Below are positions 23,201 to 38,200 of a DNA stretch of 64,000 bases, piece after piece (the first letter of the stretch is position 1; every line of letters begins with the position of its first letter). The stretch lies in NCBI GenBank assembly GCA_037954325.1, contig JBBMNZ010000015.1:9936501-10000500 (forward strand). Direction: 5' to 3'. The notes under the pieces are model-generated. The model did no database searches and was not told the DNA's origin. It saw only the letters and a program-made list of their open reading frames with translations. The position numbers and the translations under genes are program-made. Source of the DNA: Fistularia commersonii. Taxonomy: Eukaryota; Chordata; Actinopteri; Syngnathiformes; Fistulariidae.

Positions 23201-26200
23201 GCAGCCTGCCGTGTTTTGTTGCATCGGGATGAATGCAGTAAGACACAGCAGCATCCGTGAAGACGAACCCCCTCCTACGCCACACACACACACACACTCA
23301 CGAGAGGAAGAGTCAAAACGCCAGGCTCATCTCAGACACACTGAGAGGACGCGGACCGGAGTGGAGACCTGTTAGTTAGATCGCTGTTTTTTTGCAGCGT
23401 TCTCGCTGCCTCCGTTGCACGTCTCGCCTCCTTCTGTTCCGGCCTTGCTCCAGTTCGAACGCCGCGTCAGACAAGAAGAGGACAGGTCAGTGTTTTCTCT
23501 TTGCCGGACAAGTGCCGGCAAACAAACAACCCCCCCCCCCCCCTCTGATGACAGCGCGGTAAGGCATGAAGAAACGGGCTCCGTCGAATCTCCTGTAATG
23601 CATACTGGTTACCGTGAGCTCAAGAATGCTAACCGAACGGCTGTCGTCACTGGATCGTCACCAGAACAGAAATCAAGTCCAAAACTATGCGAGATCCCTT
23701 CGGAAATGACTGTCCTCGTTCTGGAAAACGTCGCCGCGCATCCGTGGAGAGGACGTACTTTACAACCGCTTCATTTTTAACAGGCTTTGTTTTGGATATG
23801 GAACACGGACCACGGCTTCATGCGTTTTTGGACAAGAAACAAATCCTAGGCCGTTTTGCGCCATTGAGCGTTTCTTGGATGTAAAAAATTCATGGGCCTC
23901 GATGTCGGCCCGAGAACAAGTCAGTTCCGTCTGTAGCTGGGATTCGGACACGTCAGCATGGCTGTGAAATCAGTTTTTAAAAAGTGCTTAAAAAGATAGA
24001 TATCCGTTACATTGCGAACCCGCCAGATCAAATGTAATTCTCTTGCATCCTATAAAAAGAGCCTGGGATGGCTTGGTCACTGGCGGGGCACCTTACTCGG
24101 TCATATTGATCCCATCTGCACTGTTTAACTTTGACAGCGCGTGATGTATGACCTGTGTACTCGGCCTGAGCAGCCCGACCCTGCTTCAGCACGCGAAGAG
24201 ATGGAGGGTCCCCACGAGCCGGGGGCTCTCGGACAGACCCGGCAAGACGCGAGGAGACCCGAGCATGAGCAGGGCCAGAAACAACAAGGGCCCGCGGACA
24301 ATGCAACGCCCCCGGCCGCCGGTGTCACTTCGGCATCCCTGTTTGGAAAGAGGCACCACTCGCTTTATGCAAACCTCAATGGTTTTGAAGCCGAAGGCGT
24401 CCGGAAGGTAAGAGGGCATGTGAAACTTTTAGGTTTTGAGATCTTTCTGGAACAACTTTGGACATTTGGGGACGTCGTTTCATCTACTTGAAGTCTACAG
24501 GGGGCTGTAATGGTGCCACGGGCAATGACGATATCTATTTTATGTGTCATATAGAAAGTTATTTACGTTGTTTTTTGGGGTAATTTCCCCACATACCCCT
24601 TACAGTAACATCAAGTTGCCTTAGGGCTACATGTACTCCCGTTTTAAAAGTTATATCCATTATTATTAGCACTAGTAGTCAACAGTTATGACACCGTCAT
24701 TGCAGTAGCTGTCGGTGACTTGTGTCCAGCATGCCTGCTGTGCGTTGTCGAATGACAGACTGACCTACGGTGACCTTGTTCCTGTTTTCACCGTCTTTCT
24801 ACATCCCGTTAGGAAAACAGAAGATCCAATTAATGTTGGCTAGTTGTAAATCAATACGGCTCCCACGGGATTGTTTCTGCTGATGAATTCTCATGCAGCC
24901 AGTCCAGCGATAGACATCGCGTTAGGAAAAACTAGTAACTGGTAAACATGCCTAAATGAATCATTACTTGAATATTTACTTTGCATTTCCATTTCCAAGA
25001 GCTCATTGATTGTGAAGGGTTGAAGTGTTTCAAACGCAGCAAAGCAGGTCGAAAGGGCTGCTGGGTGTCAGGGGGGCAAACAGGCTCAACAACATTTCCA
25101 TCCGAGGAACCAAAGAGAAACACAACTTCCTGAAGGTGTCTTCAGGATGTTGAAGACAAAATAAATACCATTCGATGTGGATGTTCCCATAGTCAATAAT
25201 TTAGGAGATTCTGCGGAAGGCATGCCAGGCGGTAGTCATCAGCACCTCTGTGGTATTTTTCCCCTACAACCATCTCAAATTGTCCATAATTCCACCGTCT
25301 TTCCTTTGTCTGATGGGCTGAGCGGTAACCCCTGTCGAGTCAGAATTAAATCATTTCAGCAGGAAAGCGCTCTCGGCGCAACCATTTCTGCCACCTCTGC
25401 CACTTTATTATCAAGGTTTAGTCTAAAAAAAAAAAAGGTAATGAACTGCCAACACAGCTCAGCAGAAGATCTGTGGCCGCAGATGCCGAGATGGAGAATT
25501 AAATGAAGCATTAGAAATGATTATTTGGCCATTTCAGACCAGAGGGGGTTAGCGGCGCTCTTTTCCACTGGGGGGGCTGTCAGGCTTTTTGCTCGTGATT
25601 ACTGCATTATTTGCAGTGGGGGAAGCATGATTGCCCTTTTGTTTCCTTATCACTGCTTCTGCCCATAATTGATGACTCGGTGTGTGTGTGTTTTTGTACA
25701 GCGGTATGCGTTTTAAAACAATTTGATAAAGTGCAGTCACCTATAACAAAAGTGGCACCCTAGCAGGGAGAGAGACAGCGGGTGGAAATGTACCTTGAAG
25801 GTTACATCATGTTCAGTAACCCCCCCCCCCCTCCCGAATAGACGGGGATTATAAATAGAACATAAAAGATTTTTCTGCGTCTATATAATTCATGATGGCT
25901 CTTGGCCCGGGGAATAGAAAGTTTGGGTACCATTTAGTTGCACTCCTCAGAAATCTGCCAAGGTGGTTTTAAAAATTACAACTTGATTAGCTGCAATTGG
26001 TTTATAGTGTCAATGTATCAGACTCGGCCTCTTGAGCTGCCCATTAGCAGTGGACTCTCTTTCTCCACTGGGCTTTCATGGTTTTTATAGCGTTTCCACT
26101 CATTGATTAGCCCACTTCCAACCCACGCCGCCTGATAAGCCTCTGCAAAGCCGCACCATAACCTAGCTTTAAGCGGTTAGAAAAAAATGCAATGTTTCCC

Positions 26201-29200
26201 ACAGGAGTCGGTGGAGAAAAAAAAAAATGACATTGTGTGAGATAGAGATGCCACTTCGGAAGGCCGATACATTTGGTTTGTTTGGCCGTGAAAATGACAA
26301 GCAGCGAACTCACAACAGCCAACAGCTGCAGGTCTCCGCGTGGCCACTGGAGGCAGGCTGCAATTCGAATCCAAGCGATTCATCAGTTAGCAACATTGTT
26401 TTCATGCAGATTTTGGTTTTGTCATAACAAATCAAAGGTTTTATAATGCTAATTATAATTTTAAGCATAATTCATACTGTGGTCTGTGAGTGTCAGATGG
26501 GTCTATCCACTGTTTATGTACTTTGTGGTGTTTTTTTTTTTTTGTTTGTTTTTTTTTTTTTTTTGCTAATACAAACTCAACAGCTGATTTTGAACACCGT
26601 TTTATGTGACAGAGACAGAGACAGATGAAGATGAGAGTACAGGTGTAAACATACTGCACCAACAGTTGACACTGACAAATTAAAACAAGCTCAGTCGCTC
26701 ATTTCACACCTCTTGCGTATGTAAAGTACCATATGTTGTGCTGTAGAAAAAAGGATGAAGTCATTCCTGGAGAAAATTTGCACATATTATTGTTTTGTAT
26801 CGTTATAAGGGATCGTAATATACTGAAATATTGGATTGATTCCACTCTAGTTTGTTGACTTTACATTAGCAGTTATATATTAAGAAATTGCCCCCCTTTG
26901 TGCAATCTTGCAAGCTAGCTGTGAGGAACTTCAGTGCCTTCTGCCAGAAGGCAGGAGGTGTGAAGGGATGTGCGAGGGTGGGGCTGTCTTACCCCACACT
27001 GGCGGCCGTGAAGATGAAGAAAACAATGCTTGGTTCTTGCATTTCTTAGTTGTTCGTCTTTACTCAGCAGGTGAAAGTAGGGATGGAGAGGATAGTTGAG
27101 GGAAATTGAATTAGTTGTATGCTGTAATGTGATGTCGCTCTACACAGGGTGTCAGAGTTTAATTTATTTTATCACCTGTAGAAATTTTGTGCTCCCTTAA
27201 GGCTGGCTGAAGGTTTTGCGTCATAAATGAGCCGGTTTTAGGAGATCAGATCAGCTGGTGAAAACATTATGTTTTGTCACCAGACTGCTCTGGTGACAAT
27301 ATTGAAATAGAATCCTCGTAAAAAAACTAATATTATTCCATCAGCATGGATGACATGAAGCAGTTGTCAATGTCAGTCTGTCCACCTCATTGTGTTTTTC
27401 CTTGGGGCTAATGAGCTTGTTGACTGTGTGGTCCCTCAGCGGCCCGGCCTCTCAAACACCTGTCTGCAGACCATATGGGCGCCTTTCTAATGATCGCCGG
27501 TTTCACGCACCTCCAGCTCCCGCTCGCATTTATATTCCGATTGGCACCCGCATTCAGCTGCGATCGCGGGCTGGCACATTCCGGCCTCCCTCCCTCGCGA
27601 GCGCTTTCACATTCCGTGTTGCACCGGCGGTAACACGTTTGGCCCGCTTTGAATTCACAGGGGCGGTCCCGATTTACAGCAGCGCAGCGATGGCATTGCT
27701 TTATTTACATTAGCTGCCGGCGCTTGGAATCTGTCATGCGTCAGACTGGAGCTGCTGCCAAGTCTGGACTTACTGGAGATACGTGTTTATTTTTCCTTGG
27801 TTATTATCAGGGACCTCTCATGAAACAAACAAAGAAAAAATAGCTTGAAAAAAGAAACCCAAATATTGCAGTTGTAGTTTCTCAGTGGGATGTCTGCGAT
27901 TTGATCCGTCCGCTATAAATACTTGGTAGGTCTTGAAGGACCACACGGTCAAAACATGTGAGTTCGCGAAACGTCGTTTTTGGTGTATTAAATATTGTCA
28001 TGCAACACAAACGGTTTATTTGGTCGGGTAGCTTGATAGCAACTCTGGGTTTAACTAAGTTATCGGGCTGAAACATGGTCTGATCCACTTGCATTGGCTT
28101 TCTCTGCTATGACAACATTCTGAAAAATAGCCGTGTTGACTATTTGTGCACATCCTCAAGCATACCCTTCTAAAATGGGTTTTTGTTGGACTAAGCCCAG
28201 GGGAATATCATGCAGTAATATCAGATATATCTATCAGGTCTCTTCAAAAATGTCAAAAGGTCGGCTCCCACGGCGTAAAATTAATCACGAGTGACCTTCA
28301 GTCAAATTCCAAGTGCATAGGTGTTTATTTGTCATGGCCAGCCGGTATGAGAAGATAAATCTGATTGCTATCTCCTGGTGGAGTCACCGTTCCCGGGCTC
28401 CGTTCCCTCCCGAGAAAAAAAACAAAAAAAACACATGTAAGTCAGGTGACAGACAGCGAAAGGCGCGAAAGTGACGATCTGTTAGTGAGAAGTGACAATT
28501 TTTTTTTTTTTTCTGACATGGTATGTCACTGCCGACCTAGTTTGTACCTGCGGGATGGCAGGAAGTGGGGCAGTGCAATGGCGGAGACATGAGCACATGA
28601 TGGTGAACATAGTCATAAACCAACACTTTGGGATTTTGATTTCAAATACACAGAAGAAACAGACTAATTCCAGCGTCCGCTATATACGGGGTTTCGTTCT
28701 TCCTGCGCCTTTTGTTGGCTAAATATGTTACGGCTGGTAAATAATTGATTGGAGGAGCACAAGGGAAGCCTCCGGAGGGTTGGTCTCACTGAATCCCAGC
28801 CCAAACACCGGTGTCTGGCTGTCTGGCTTCGGCGAGGCGGAGACGGGGTGTTACAGAGGTCACTGTGAGACAACACATTGCTCAGTATGTTGAAAGCACG
28901 TTACGTCCGCGGATCAGGCCCTTTTCACAGCAACATTGTAGAAGGGTGGAATGTGAAGATGGGCCGGAAAAGCATCTAGAAATAGGACGAAAATGATATT
29001 TTTGTTATATTGATATTACTCTATCAGTTATCTCAGCAAGCTAATATATATTCATTTATGAATTAAGTTACAGTCAATTTGTTTTCTGTTTCTTTGATAA
29101 ACATGAGGTTAGTGCCCTCCCTCAACCAATCATTTTCAAATTCACATGCCATACCTCCTGATGAGTCTCTAAAAGACCTAGATATTGACAACTTTATTTA

Positions 29201-32200
29201 GTGTTTCGTTTCCACATGAATTCACAGATGGTACGAAAGAGAACACGAAGTAATTTTTGCAAATAATATCATCAGGGACACGGAAAGATCTATCAGTATT
29301 TGTTTATTTTATGGTTAGTTTTACCGAACTTGACTAGTGAGCTGAAAGAGCATCTTGTAAAATACATAACATTGGATGAATTGCGCCGGTAGAGAGGCGG
29401 GTAACCTGAAGGTCAATGGGGACCAGTGTTAAAGGATAAAAACAGCCAGGGGAAAAAAAAAAAAACAAATTAAAAATACCTCTGTACTTCTATTTGTCTG
29501 TAAGCCAGAGAGCCCAGACTTGAAGGGGCGTCATTTGTCAGCAATGTCCCTCAGAAGCTGCCGGGCCATGAGAACGTTAGCTCCGACTGATGCAGGATGA
29601 GCCCTAGAAGAACCCACGACGTCTGCTGATGGATATTTGGATGCCACAGCTGAGATATCAGCTTGTCTGAAAACATGTTAGCCTAAATCATGGCGTAAAT
29701 GCCTTTGCAGTTTGCTACCTGAGGTGTCTGGGCTTCCAGACTCTAGGGTCGCACCAAAAAGCTCCATGGAGGCCGGAAGCATTTTTGTTTTGTTTGCTTA
29801 TTGTGCTGGAAAATTGGTGACCATCGGCTGGTCCCTGGGAGGAGGAGGCAACGCTCTTTTCCTCTAGAGCTCCAGACATAGCAGACAAAGGACAACCTTT
29901 TGTTGCAATTGTCCCTTTAAGTAAGCAATCCAGCTTCGTCAACCACTTTTCCAGACGTGGTCAGGCTAATCGGTTCACAGCGCTAATTTTTAACCACCAC
30001 TGCGTTTTCATGGGTTATGCATACACGACTGGAAGTTTAGTATTGAATTTAGAGCATGAACACGCTAATGCTGGAATCCTCTAACCGTACATGCTCTCCT
30101 TCCATTGGCTGCAGGAGAAAAATTCTAAGTCGACTTTAAGGGGTCTTTATTCACACCTTGAGCAGAACTTTTGGACATCAACTCTTGATGTATTGTGAAG
30201 AAATTATTTCAGTTTCCGACTGTCCCTACTCGCGTTCTCCCTTGCCGATCTTCTTGGTTTCATGGATCTCCTCCCAGGACACAGAAAGGTTTCAGTTCCC
30301 TGCCATTCCCCCTTTTGATGGGAACCGTCTCACTGCAAGGAGAACAGAGACTTAATTTTGTTGATCGGATGAATGTCAAGAAACGTGACACGGGCCTTTT
30401 CTGCTCAACCAACATTACATTAATTGACCGCGACTTGTAAAGATTTTCTGTTTTTAAAGTAAAAGTGGCATTTGAATAGTATCACAGCTGCTCAGCATCT
30501 TGACCCCCGCCATCCGTACCGCTCGTACTGTTAATGGCTCCGCAGAGCGACCTTCAAGTCTGCATTGTATCACCTTCCTCTCGGTATGAACGCTCCTCCC
30601 GCTGACAAGCAAGAGCCGCCCTTTGCTTTTACCGTGGTGGCCGATGGGCCTCTGCCGCCCGACCCCTCCGGCTTTCAGAGAGCGGTGTGTCTTTTCTCTC
30701 GTTCACGCTGTATTTTTACAGAACAAATCGGAGATGAACTGGGTTTAAAGTTAAAATACATTGAACAACAGTGGTGTGATCCTACATATGAAGGGGCTTG
30801 TAAAACTTATCTGTGAAATATACAATATCAACATTTTTAGTGCTGTTTTTTTTTTTTTTTTTTTGAAGGGGTCATATTGAATGCAAGAATAACGATTATT
30901 GCTGTTACTCACTTTTTAACCGTTTTTATTGTGCACATTGAGAATAACGCTATATGTGTTGAAGTTTGATTAAAAAAAAAAAAAACACAGAAATACAGCT
31001 AATATAACTAATCTCTATAAGGATATATTACTGTAATTTCGAGACTATCGAGCGCACCTGAATATAAACCGCACAGGCAAAAATAACAAAATAAATCTAT
31101 TGGACATATATAGGCTGCAATTCGCTATAAGCTGCAGGTGTCCATGTTGTAACATGAGGTATTTACACAGAAACATTTTTTTTTAACTCTTAATTCAATA
31201 AAAACCGGTAACACCCAAAGATATGCACTGGAAATGCTTTTTTGCGCACTAAAACCATTAGTCGTCTTCTTCAGCGTTGGAATTGAACAGCCTCAGAATT
31301 TCATGTTGATTTCAGTGGTCGGATGCGATGAAGCTAAATGTTTTGGCGGCATGAAGCTAGTTAGCCCAAAATGGTTTAAGCCGCATTGTTCAAAGCGTGT
31401 GAAAAAAGTAGCGTCATATTATGTCATATTATCTACAATAACTATAGTTGTAGCCCTTTATGAACACTATCGTTTAATGATTTACAGTTTACCGAAGTGC
31501 CTGCACACAATGTGCACTAGGTGAGTCTGCACACCCAAAGCTGAACTCAACTTCCAAGATGTCCATCTGCACTGTCTCCACTTGCAATCCCATGAACATG
31601 ACTGTTCGCATTTCACTTTGTGCTTTATTTTAACTTGCATTATCCAGTTAGTACCATTTCATTTTCCTGTTACTATAATACACTTATTTGTGTTTTTGTT
31701 GCGATCTGTCTGGCTTCACTGCGGACGGCAAAATAAGAATTTCATCGTGCAGGGAAACACGTTTCCAAACAATAAACACTTTGAACCTCGAATCTTAAAA
31801 AGTCATCACTTGTTAACTGACACTTACTACAAGCACCCTGAAATCAAACCCCATCAAAACGGTTTATGTCGATATGATTTACGTGACAATATATTTTGGA
31901 AATGGTTTAGAGTGTTGCCCCGAGGGCAGGTGATGGAGGAACGGGGGGGAATTCCCGCCGCTCACCGTGAACTCCTCTGTTCTTTGGGGGCGTCCATGGG
32001 GATTTTCAACCCTTTATTGGCGAGCGCCTGGTAATGGGATGCCAGCTGTGGAAATCCGCTGTCTTGACAGTGACTGACTTGGAGGAGTGTTTCTTTTCGG
32101 CGGCGAGGTCCCCGCGCGGCTGGTCGGGGGCGTTTTTTTCAATTATTCAAGGCCACTTCCATTTGGGGAAGTACACGGCGGGGTTCGCGGGGGGTCTGCC

Positions 32201-35200
32201 CAATCTCCGGAGTGGAACTGGATGAATGTGTTAATCACTCGCTTCGTTTTTCACCAGTCACTTGGCGACACAGCCTCCCAACACTCATAGCCTTGTTGTT
32301 ATTTGTTGTCAGTTTTTTTTTTTTTTTGTTTGTGGTGTTTTTCTGCATATGATGTCGTGTGGAACAACTGTTGCAGCCAATTGCTTAGCAGCGATGGTAA
32401 GATGTCAGTGACACGGCGTCTCTAAAGGACATTGTGACTCTCCAGAATAGTCTATCTTAGGCCTAATAAAAGTCATCCCGCCCTCGCGGCCATCCTGACT
32501 GATGCGGTTTTAAACGTCTTTGCAGTTTCAATGAAGCCATTTTCCAAGTGTGTCTTTTGTCCACACCACAAATGCAGTTGTTGCTGTGATGCGGGGCGGC
32601 AGCGGCGGTGGGGGTTTAGTATGCATATGCAATTTTCTTTGATAGGATTAAGGGTTATGTTCTTTTGAAGCCGTCAGGGTTCGGCCCGTGGAGGGTAGCG
32701 GAATAAAAACAAATCATCTCCATAACAATTTGTCTCCCATCTCCGCGTTTTCTGCTGATACCACCGTAAACTGAATTATTTTCCCCGCTCCCGGTCTTTT
32801 TGACTTTTAACGCACCACATGTTTCGGCGCACGTCTACAGGCGTAATAAGCCCCCCGAGCCTTAGGAGATATGACATTTATATTTGCGGCTACGCTCGTA
32901 TGAATGTTAATTACGGTGCGTGTGGGGCAGCGGTATGAGCAAGAAGCCCGAGCCTCCTCTTCCACAACGGAACGCTAGCAGATGTGCGGTTTCAGTGTTG
33001 GCCACGGCTCACGGTTGCTCACGCAATGGGCTAAAAACTTCAATTATCTCCGGGTCCGCTGGCGCTCACGGGAACATTCACGGGGATGTTAAATGTTTCT
33101 GAAAGAAAAGAAACAAAAAGATAAAAAAATCCAGATCTGACCTTTGACATTAATTTGCACCAAACAAAAGCAATATGGAGTCCAGCTGCAAACAAGATGT
33201 GTGAATGTAACTCAGTGCACATACAGTACAGTACATCCCATTGTAGATGCTGAACAAAACCCACTAACAAGCTTTTCCAGACTGAATCTTATATTTATTT
33301 ATCTATTTTAACCTCACCCAGGGGGGATGTTTGCATGGTGGTGGGGGTGTAGATTCCTGGATGCCCCTGGGTGGGAGGGGGTGTCTTGTTTCGCTTCTTT
33401 GTTCTCGAACGCCATAAGAGAGACCCCCCCTCAATCTGTCACCGTCAGGTACCCCTGGGGAGACCAGGCCTGATAAATACAGGGGGGATTTGAGAGGACA
33501 CTTAATAGTGCCTCTTCATGACTTATATATGAGTAGAGGGAGAGGAGCCGCTGTCCATAAAACACCTCCAGACAAAAACTGCTTATCCAGGGGCTTTGTG
33601 CTGCTTTCCTTATGAATAATTTTGAAATTGTTCATGTTTTTTAAACAGAGAAGAGCAAAGAAACGCGTGCATCTATAGGATCATAAAAAAAAACAGAAAC
33701 CTCCTAGCATGTGGGTTAGATCATTTCAAATCCCCTCTTCGTTCATTATAGAGGGATTTCTAGCGTATTTCCTGTTGCTTTGTTGTTGTTTTCCAGACGC
33801 CGACGCTCAAAACGTAAACCAGGAAGATGCAGAATGACAATGAGACAATGAAATCTTGCAGGAAATGCTTGGGAGGATCTTTCATTTTCCCCTTGAACAG
33901 ACGGGCTGCGTTAGCTCAGCGGAGAGCGCTCGGCGCGGGAGACAAAGAGAATCATCGACAGGACCCGGATTGAAATATCCCACTGAAATCGTAGCGTCCG
34001 TTATGATCCGCTGAGGGCGGTCTTTCACCCCCGCTGGCAATTAAATCTTTATTAGGGAGTCTTTTCTCCAAACAAGTGGTGCTTAAGGAGTGGTATGTAC
34101 AGCTGGAGGCCCCCACCCACCACCTGAGCAGACAAGGCCCGGATTAATTTAGGCACATCATCAGATTCAGCAGTTTTCCTCATCCACGCTGGTTCAGTGA
34201 AATCCGTAGAGGAGCTGGAGCACAAAATCCAAACCCAAAAGTGTGTGACCTGATTCCTGAAGGGAAACGGAGAGTGGAAGATTGCCATCCACATCCTGCC
34301 GCTCACTGGTGTTCGGCTTGTTTATAGTTGTTTTTTATTGTTTGCAACAAAACAAAGTGAGCCGGGGTATATAAAGGTTTTTAGAGTCCGTCAGAACACG
34401 GTGCAATCAGCCGTTTGTTTATGCCGTAACCTGTGTGGGCGAAGCCGCGCCGCACGCCCGCCTTAATCGTCTTGTCTGAAAAAGAACTTAACAATGGCAC
34501 CGTGGCGCGTTTGTGTCTGTTTGCCTTTTGTGCGCGTCCCCGTCTTTGTCCCCCCCCCCCCCCCCCCCCCCCGCCCGCGCAGAGGCTCATCGCCGGGGAT
34601 TTCTCGCTGTCAGCCAGAAATGCTGACGTTCGACGGTTTTCCGTGAAATCAGACAACGCGTTTCCAAATGTCGAGGACGCCAGACAAAAGGATCATCTGC
34701 TCATGTGACCTTATGAATATGAAAGAAAAAGCCCCCCCCCCCCGTACCATTAATTATCTTCCGCGGTCGTGGACAGGCAGCTAAAGTAGTTTCGCTCGCG
34801 TTAAACATTGCTTTGAAATTGAGCATTAATTTTTTCCCTTTTTGCTTGGAAGTCGTTTCAAATGTATCCGCTTCATCCCTAAATCTGCAGGCATCACGGT
34901 TTTAAACATCACACACAAGATGTATTTCATGCTTCTTTTTTTTTAGTTGTATGAAAAATCAACTGAATAATTCAGTAATAACCTTTTTTTTTTTTTTGAG
35001 AGTGTAATAGCCACCACAGGCCAGGAGAATTCAAGGCCCAATTCTGCGGCTCCATCCTTTTTCCTTTCTAGTGCATTTCTCTTTTTTCCTCCGCATTGAT
35101 AGCTCCATTGACGCGTGTAAATATTTGTGAGCAACGTCTTGCTTATTTGACCTATAATTCCCGCAGCATTGAGATTGACAGGGGCTGCAATGATGTCTCC

Positions 35201-38200
35201 CTAATGGGAAATTTTGCTCAATAGGAAGTAAAGTAATGAAAGTGGAAACCGTGCAGGACTGGAATGTGTTTTTTTTTTCTCCCTTTCTCATCCTCCTCTC
35301 CGATCCCCTTATTCAGAGATGTCAGTGCCACTCGCTCCCATCCATTTTTTTTCTTTTCCACAGCGGCTGCCAGAGCAGACTCAAAGTAGGTTAGAGACTT
35401 TGTGTGAAAGGATAGTGGAAGAGTAGCTCTACTTTGCAATAACTAGTCATCCTACTTAAGAGATGACCTGCTCTCCGGACACTGGCGATCAGTGAAGACA
35501 TGAAACTCCCACCAGTCAGTGCAAAAATAGTAACGGATCACACGGAAGAACACTAAAATGGAGTTTCCTATTTTGCAGACCATAAGGCGCTTTGCATTAT
35601 AAGGTGCAATATCAATGAACAGGTCTATTTCCGTTGATATGGTGCACCGTGTGATTAAGGCGCGTGATAAAACATACGATATATAAAGCAATTCAAAACA
35701 GTCAGTTTAGTCGAACTTCATTCATCTCGTTTTGTTCCCTTGGAAACTCTTGTTTGGTCTTCTTTACTCGCTGCCGTTCATCCGCTTGCTTCCTCCACTT
35801 CCGTACCATTGATTCATTCATGTTGAATTCTTCCGCGGCTGCTCCATTCCCATGATCTACTGCGTGACTGATCGCCTTGAGTTTGAATTCTGCTTTATAA
35901 GGATGTCTTTTAACAGGTGCTATTTCAGGGGTCCTCATACACACTGATATACAGTAATATTATGTTTAAGCACAGTGCATACCACAATTACAAAAAGTGG
36001 CGGAGGTAAGCGTACTACATACTGTTTTCTGATTGGTTTATCATTTCCAGCAATAGCGGACACCTGAAGTTGGAACAACGTTGCATTCCAGCACTACATA
36101 ATTAATTATCTAATGTTGTCTGACGTTGCAACCCATATTCGACCAAGGACCGAGTTTAATACGTCCCCGTGTCAGGTGGGAACGGTCCGACAATCAATCA
36201 AGCGGAGCGGCTTCACCGCTTTCCGAAGTCGCACTAAAACATTTTGACAGATGTTTGAACGCAGTGGGCCGTATAAAATTGGTTGAATGTCAGTAAGCAC
36301 AAGAATTCATACATAAGGTTCATCAGATTATAAGGTGCACAGCTGATTTTTGAGAAAATGTACTGATTTTAAGTGCGCCTTATAGCGCAAGAATGAAAAA
36401 AATCCAACTCATCTATGCCTGACATTAAATTTGTTTCCTGATTTTTTACCAAGATTTGTAGTTTGCTATGAATGTGATTATTTTAAATTAGATTGGGCAT
36501 CACGGTGGTGCAGTGCTTAGCACTCCTGCCTCCTAGCAAGAAGGTCAATTGGTTTCAATTCCAGCAGGGGGACTTTGCACATTCTCCCTGCGTCTTTCTC
36601 CGGTTTCCCCCCACGCTCCATAAACATAACGTAACAAATCTGTAAATTGCCCGGATGTGTGAAGGAGAGGGTGAATGGTCGAACATCCAGAGTGAAGCCT
36701 GCTTCTAGCCCAATGACACCCCAGTGGTATAGATAATGAGTGAATGATTAAATTTGATGCTTCTACTGGGAAAGAACTCGAGGACACCAAGACTGCACAC
36801 TGGATATGGAGGCTTTTTTTTTTTTTATTAAGCTAAAACACTCTCAAAAGGCTTGCATTTTCCCTCTGATTGTGATCCCTCTGATCCCAAATATAAAAAG
36901 GCATCACAAACAAGAGCTCTGTGCTCAGGAGGTGCGGACTGAGGCCGATTGTGCCTTCGGCGAGGGACGGTAAAAAAGAAAAACGTCTCCCAAAAACGAT
37001 CCTCTCAGCCTTTCAGTTCGCAAACAATGATCAACGCGAGAAGTTCTCACTGCGACAGAAACAGCGTCAGTGTTTCAAACAGAGCAGAGGGAGATGCCTC
37101 CATTCTGCCCCCCCCACCCTCCGGCAGACGCTCGGCTGGAGCCCCCGGCCCTCCCGCCGCCGAGATCCATCTGCCCGCTCACTGAGCCCGGGCCCGTATG
37201 ATAACGCCGCCGTTGTGGGAGCGGCGACGCGGCTGAATGCTAATGCCGGAGCGGAGCTCACCACCTGCAGCCTCTTTGTGGCAGTGGGAGCAGCGCGGTT
37301 TTTCAAGTTTGCAAGAGGCCACGCATTACCTCATACCCGGAGGAGACCATTCGGTACGTCTCAATATGATTCCCAGGGAACCGCAACGAGACGTGGACGG
37401 ACTCCAACATCATTAGAATTAGAATAGGCTGGCTTGCTTTGGCCGGGCTTCCTCTGAGGTGATTGATCGGGCTTTAGCCCGCCGGTCCTGTGAGGAAGAG
37501 GCCGGACGAGCAGACTCCTCCTCGCTGATGGCAAAATAGCGCTCAAGGACGCGCAGTCGCCAGAAGACCCTGTCTTTTAGCCATTAAAGATGTGCTTCAC
37601 GAAAGCGACTGTGGAGAGAGAGCTCCATCGAATTAATCCACCCCGTGCAGCTGATACGCGGCTAAAAAAAAGATTAAACTCGTTTCAAACAGCGATTAAC
37701 GGAGTCGATACTTGGCCGCCGACGTGGATCTTGTGGCCAGCTGCCAAAGCGTAATCGATGTATGCTAAACACTGCGGCTGATTTTATTTGCTTTGTCTTA
37801 ATCTGAACATTTTTGTATGTTCCCTGATCCGCAATGTCCCCGTTTGTCCCAACTAATAAGAGATTATCTTCACGGTCAGAGGCATCGATGTCGACAGGCG
37901 TCCGCAGCGACGACCGGAGCGGCGGAAACACTAAATGGTTTGAAATAAATACTGTAGTTCTCGGTTGAATTGGGAATGAAGCGCGACAGCCATTGTGTGG
38001 ATGAAATTCTCATGTTGAAAACAGAATTAAGTGGGAAGGGTAATGTCTTTATCAGAGCACACGGAACACAAATGATACAGTACATTTAAAAAAAAAAAAA
38101 AAAAAGAAAGAAATTGGCAGCAGAGCTAATGTGCTCTTGGATTTGAAATTGAATTTGCTGTTGCTGTACTTAAAAAGTCAAAGCGCAGTATTGGGTTTCA

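Noticed and set aside
30565..30816. 83-codon frame with MNAPPADKQEPPFAF
   Set aside because: It was considered as an intron-3 exon. The donor gtgtgt is weak, and no acceptor with a polypyrimidine tract precedes it.
33903..33990. tRNA-like sequence (gctgcgttagctcagcggagagcgctcgg)
   Set aside because: An A-box-like word and a weak B-box-like word (cggattgaaatatccc) are present, but the acceptor stem and anticodon arm do not pair. At best this is a decayed tRNA or SINE head.
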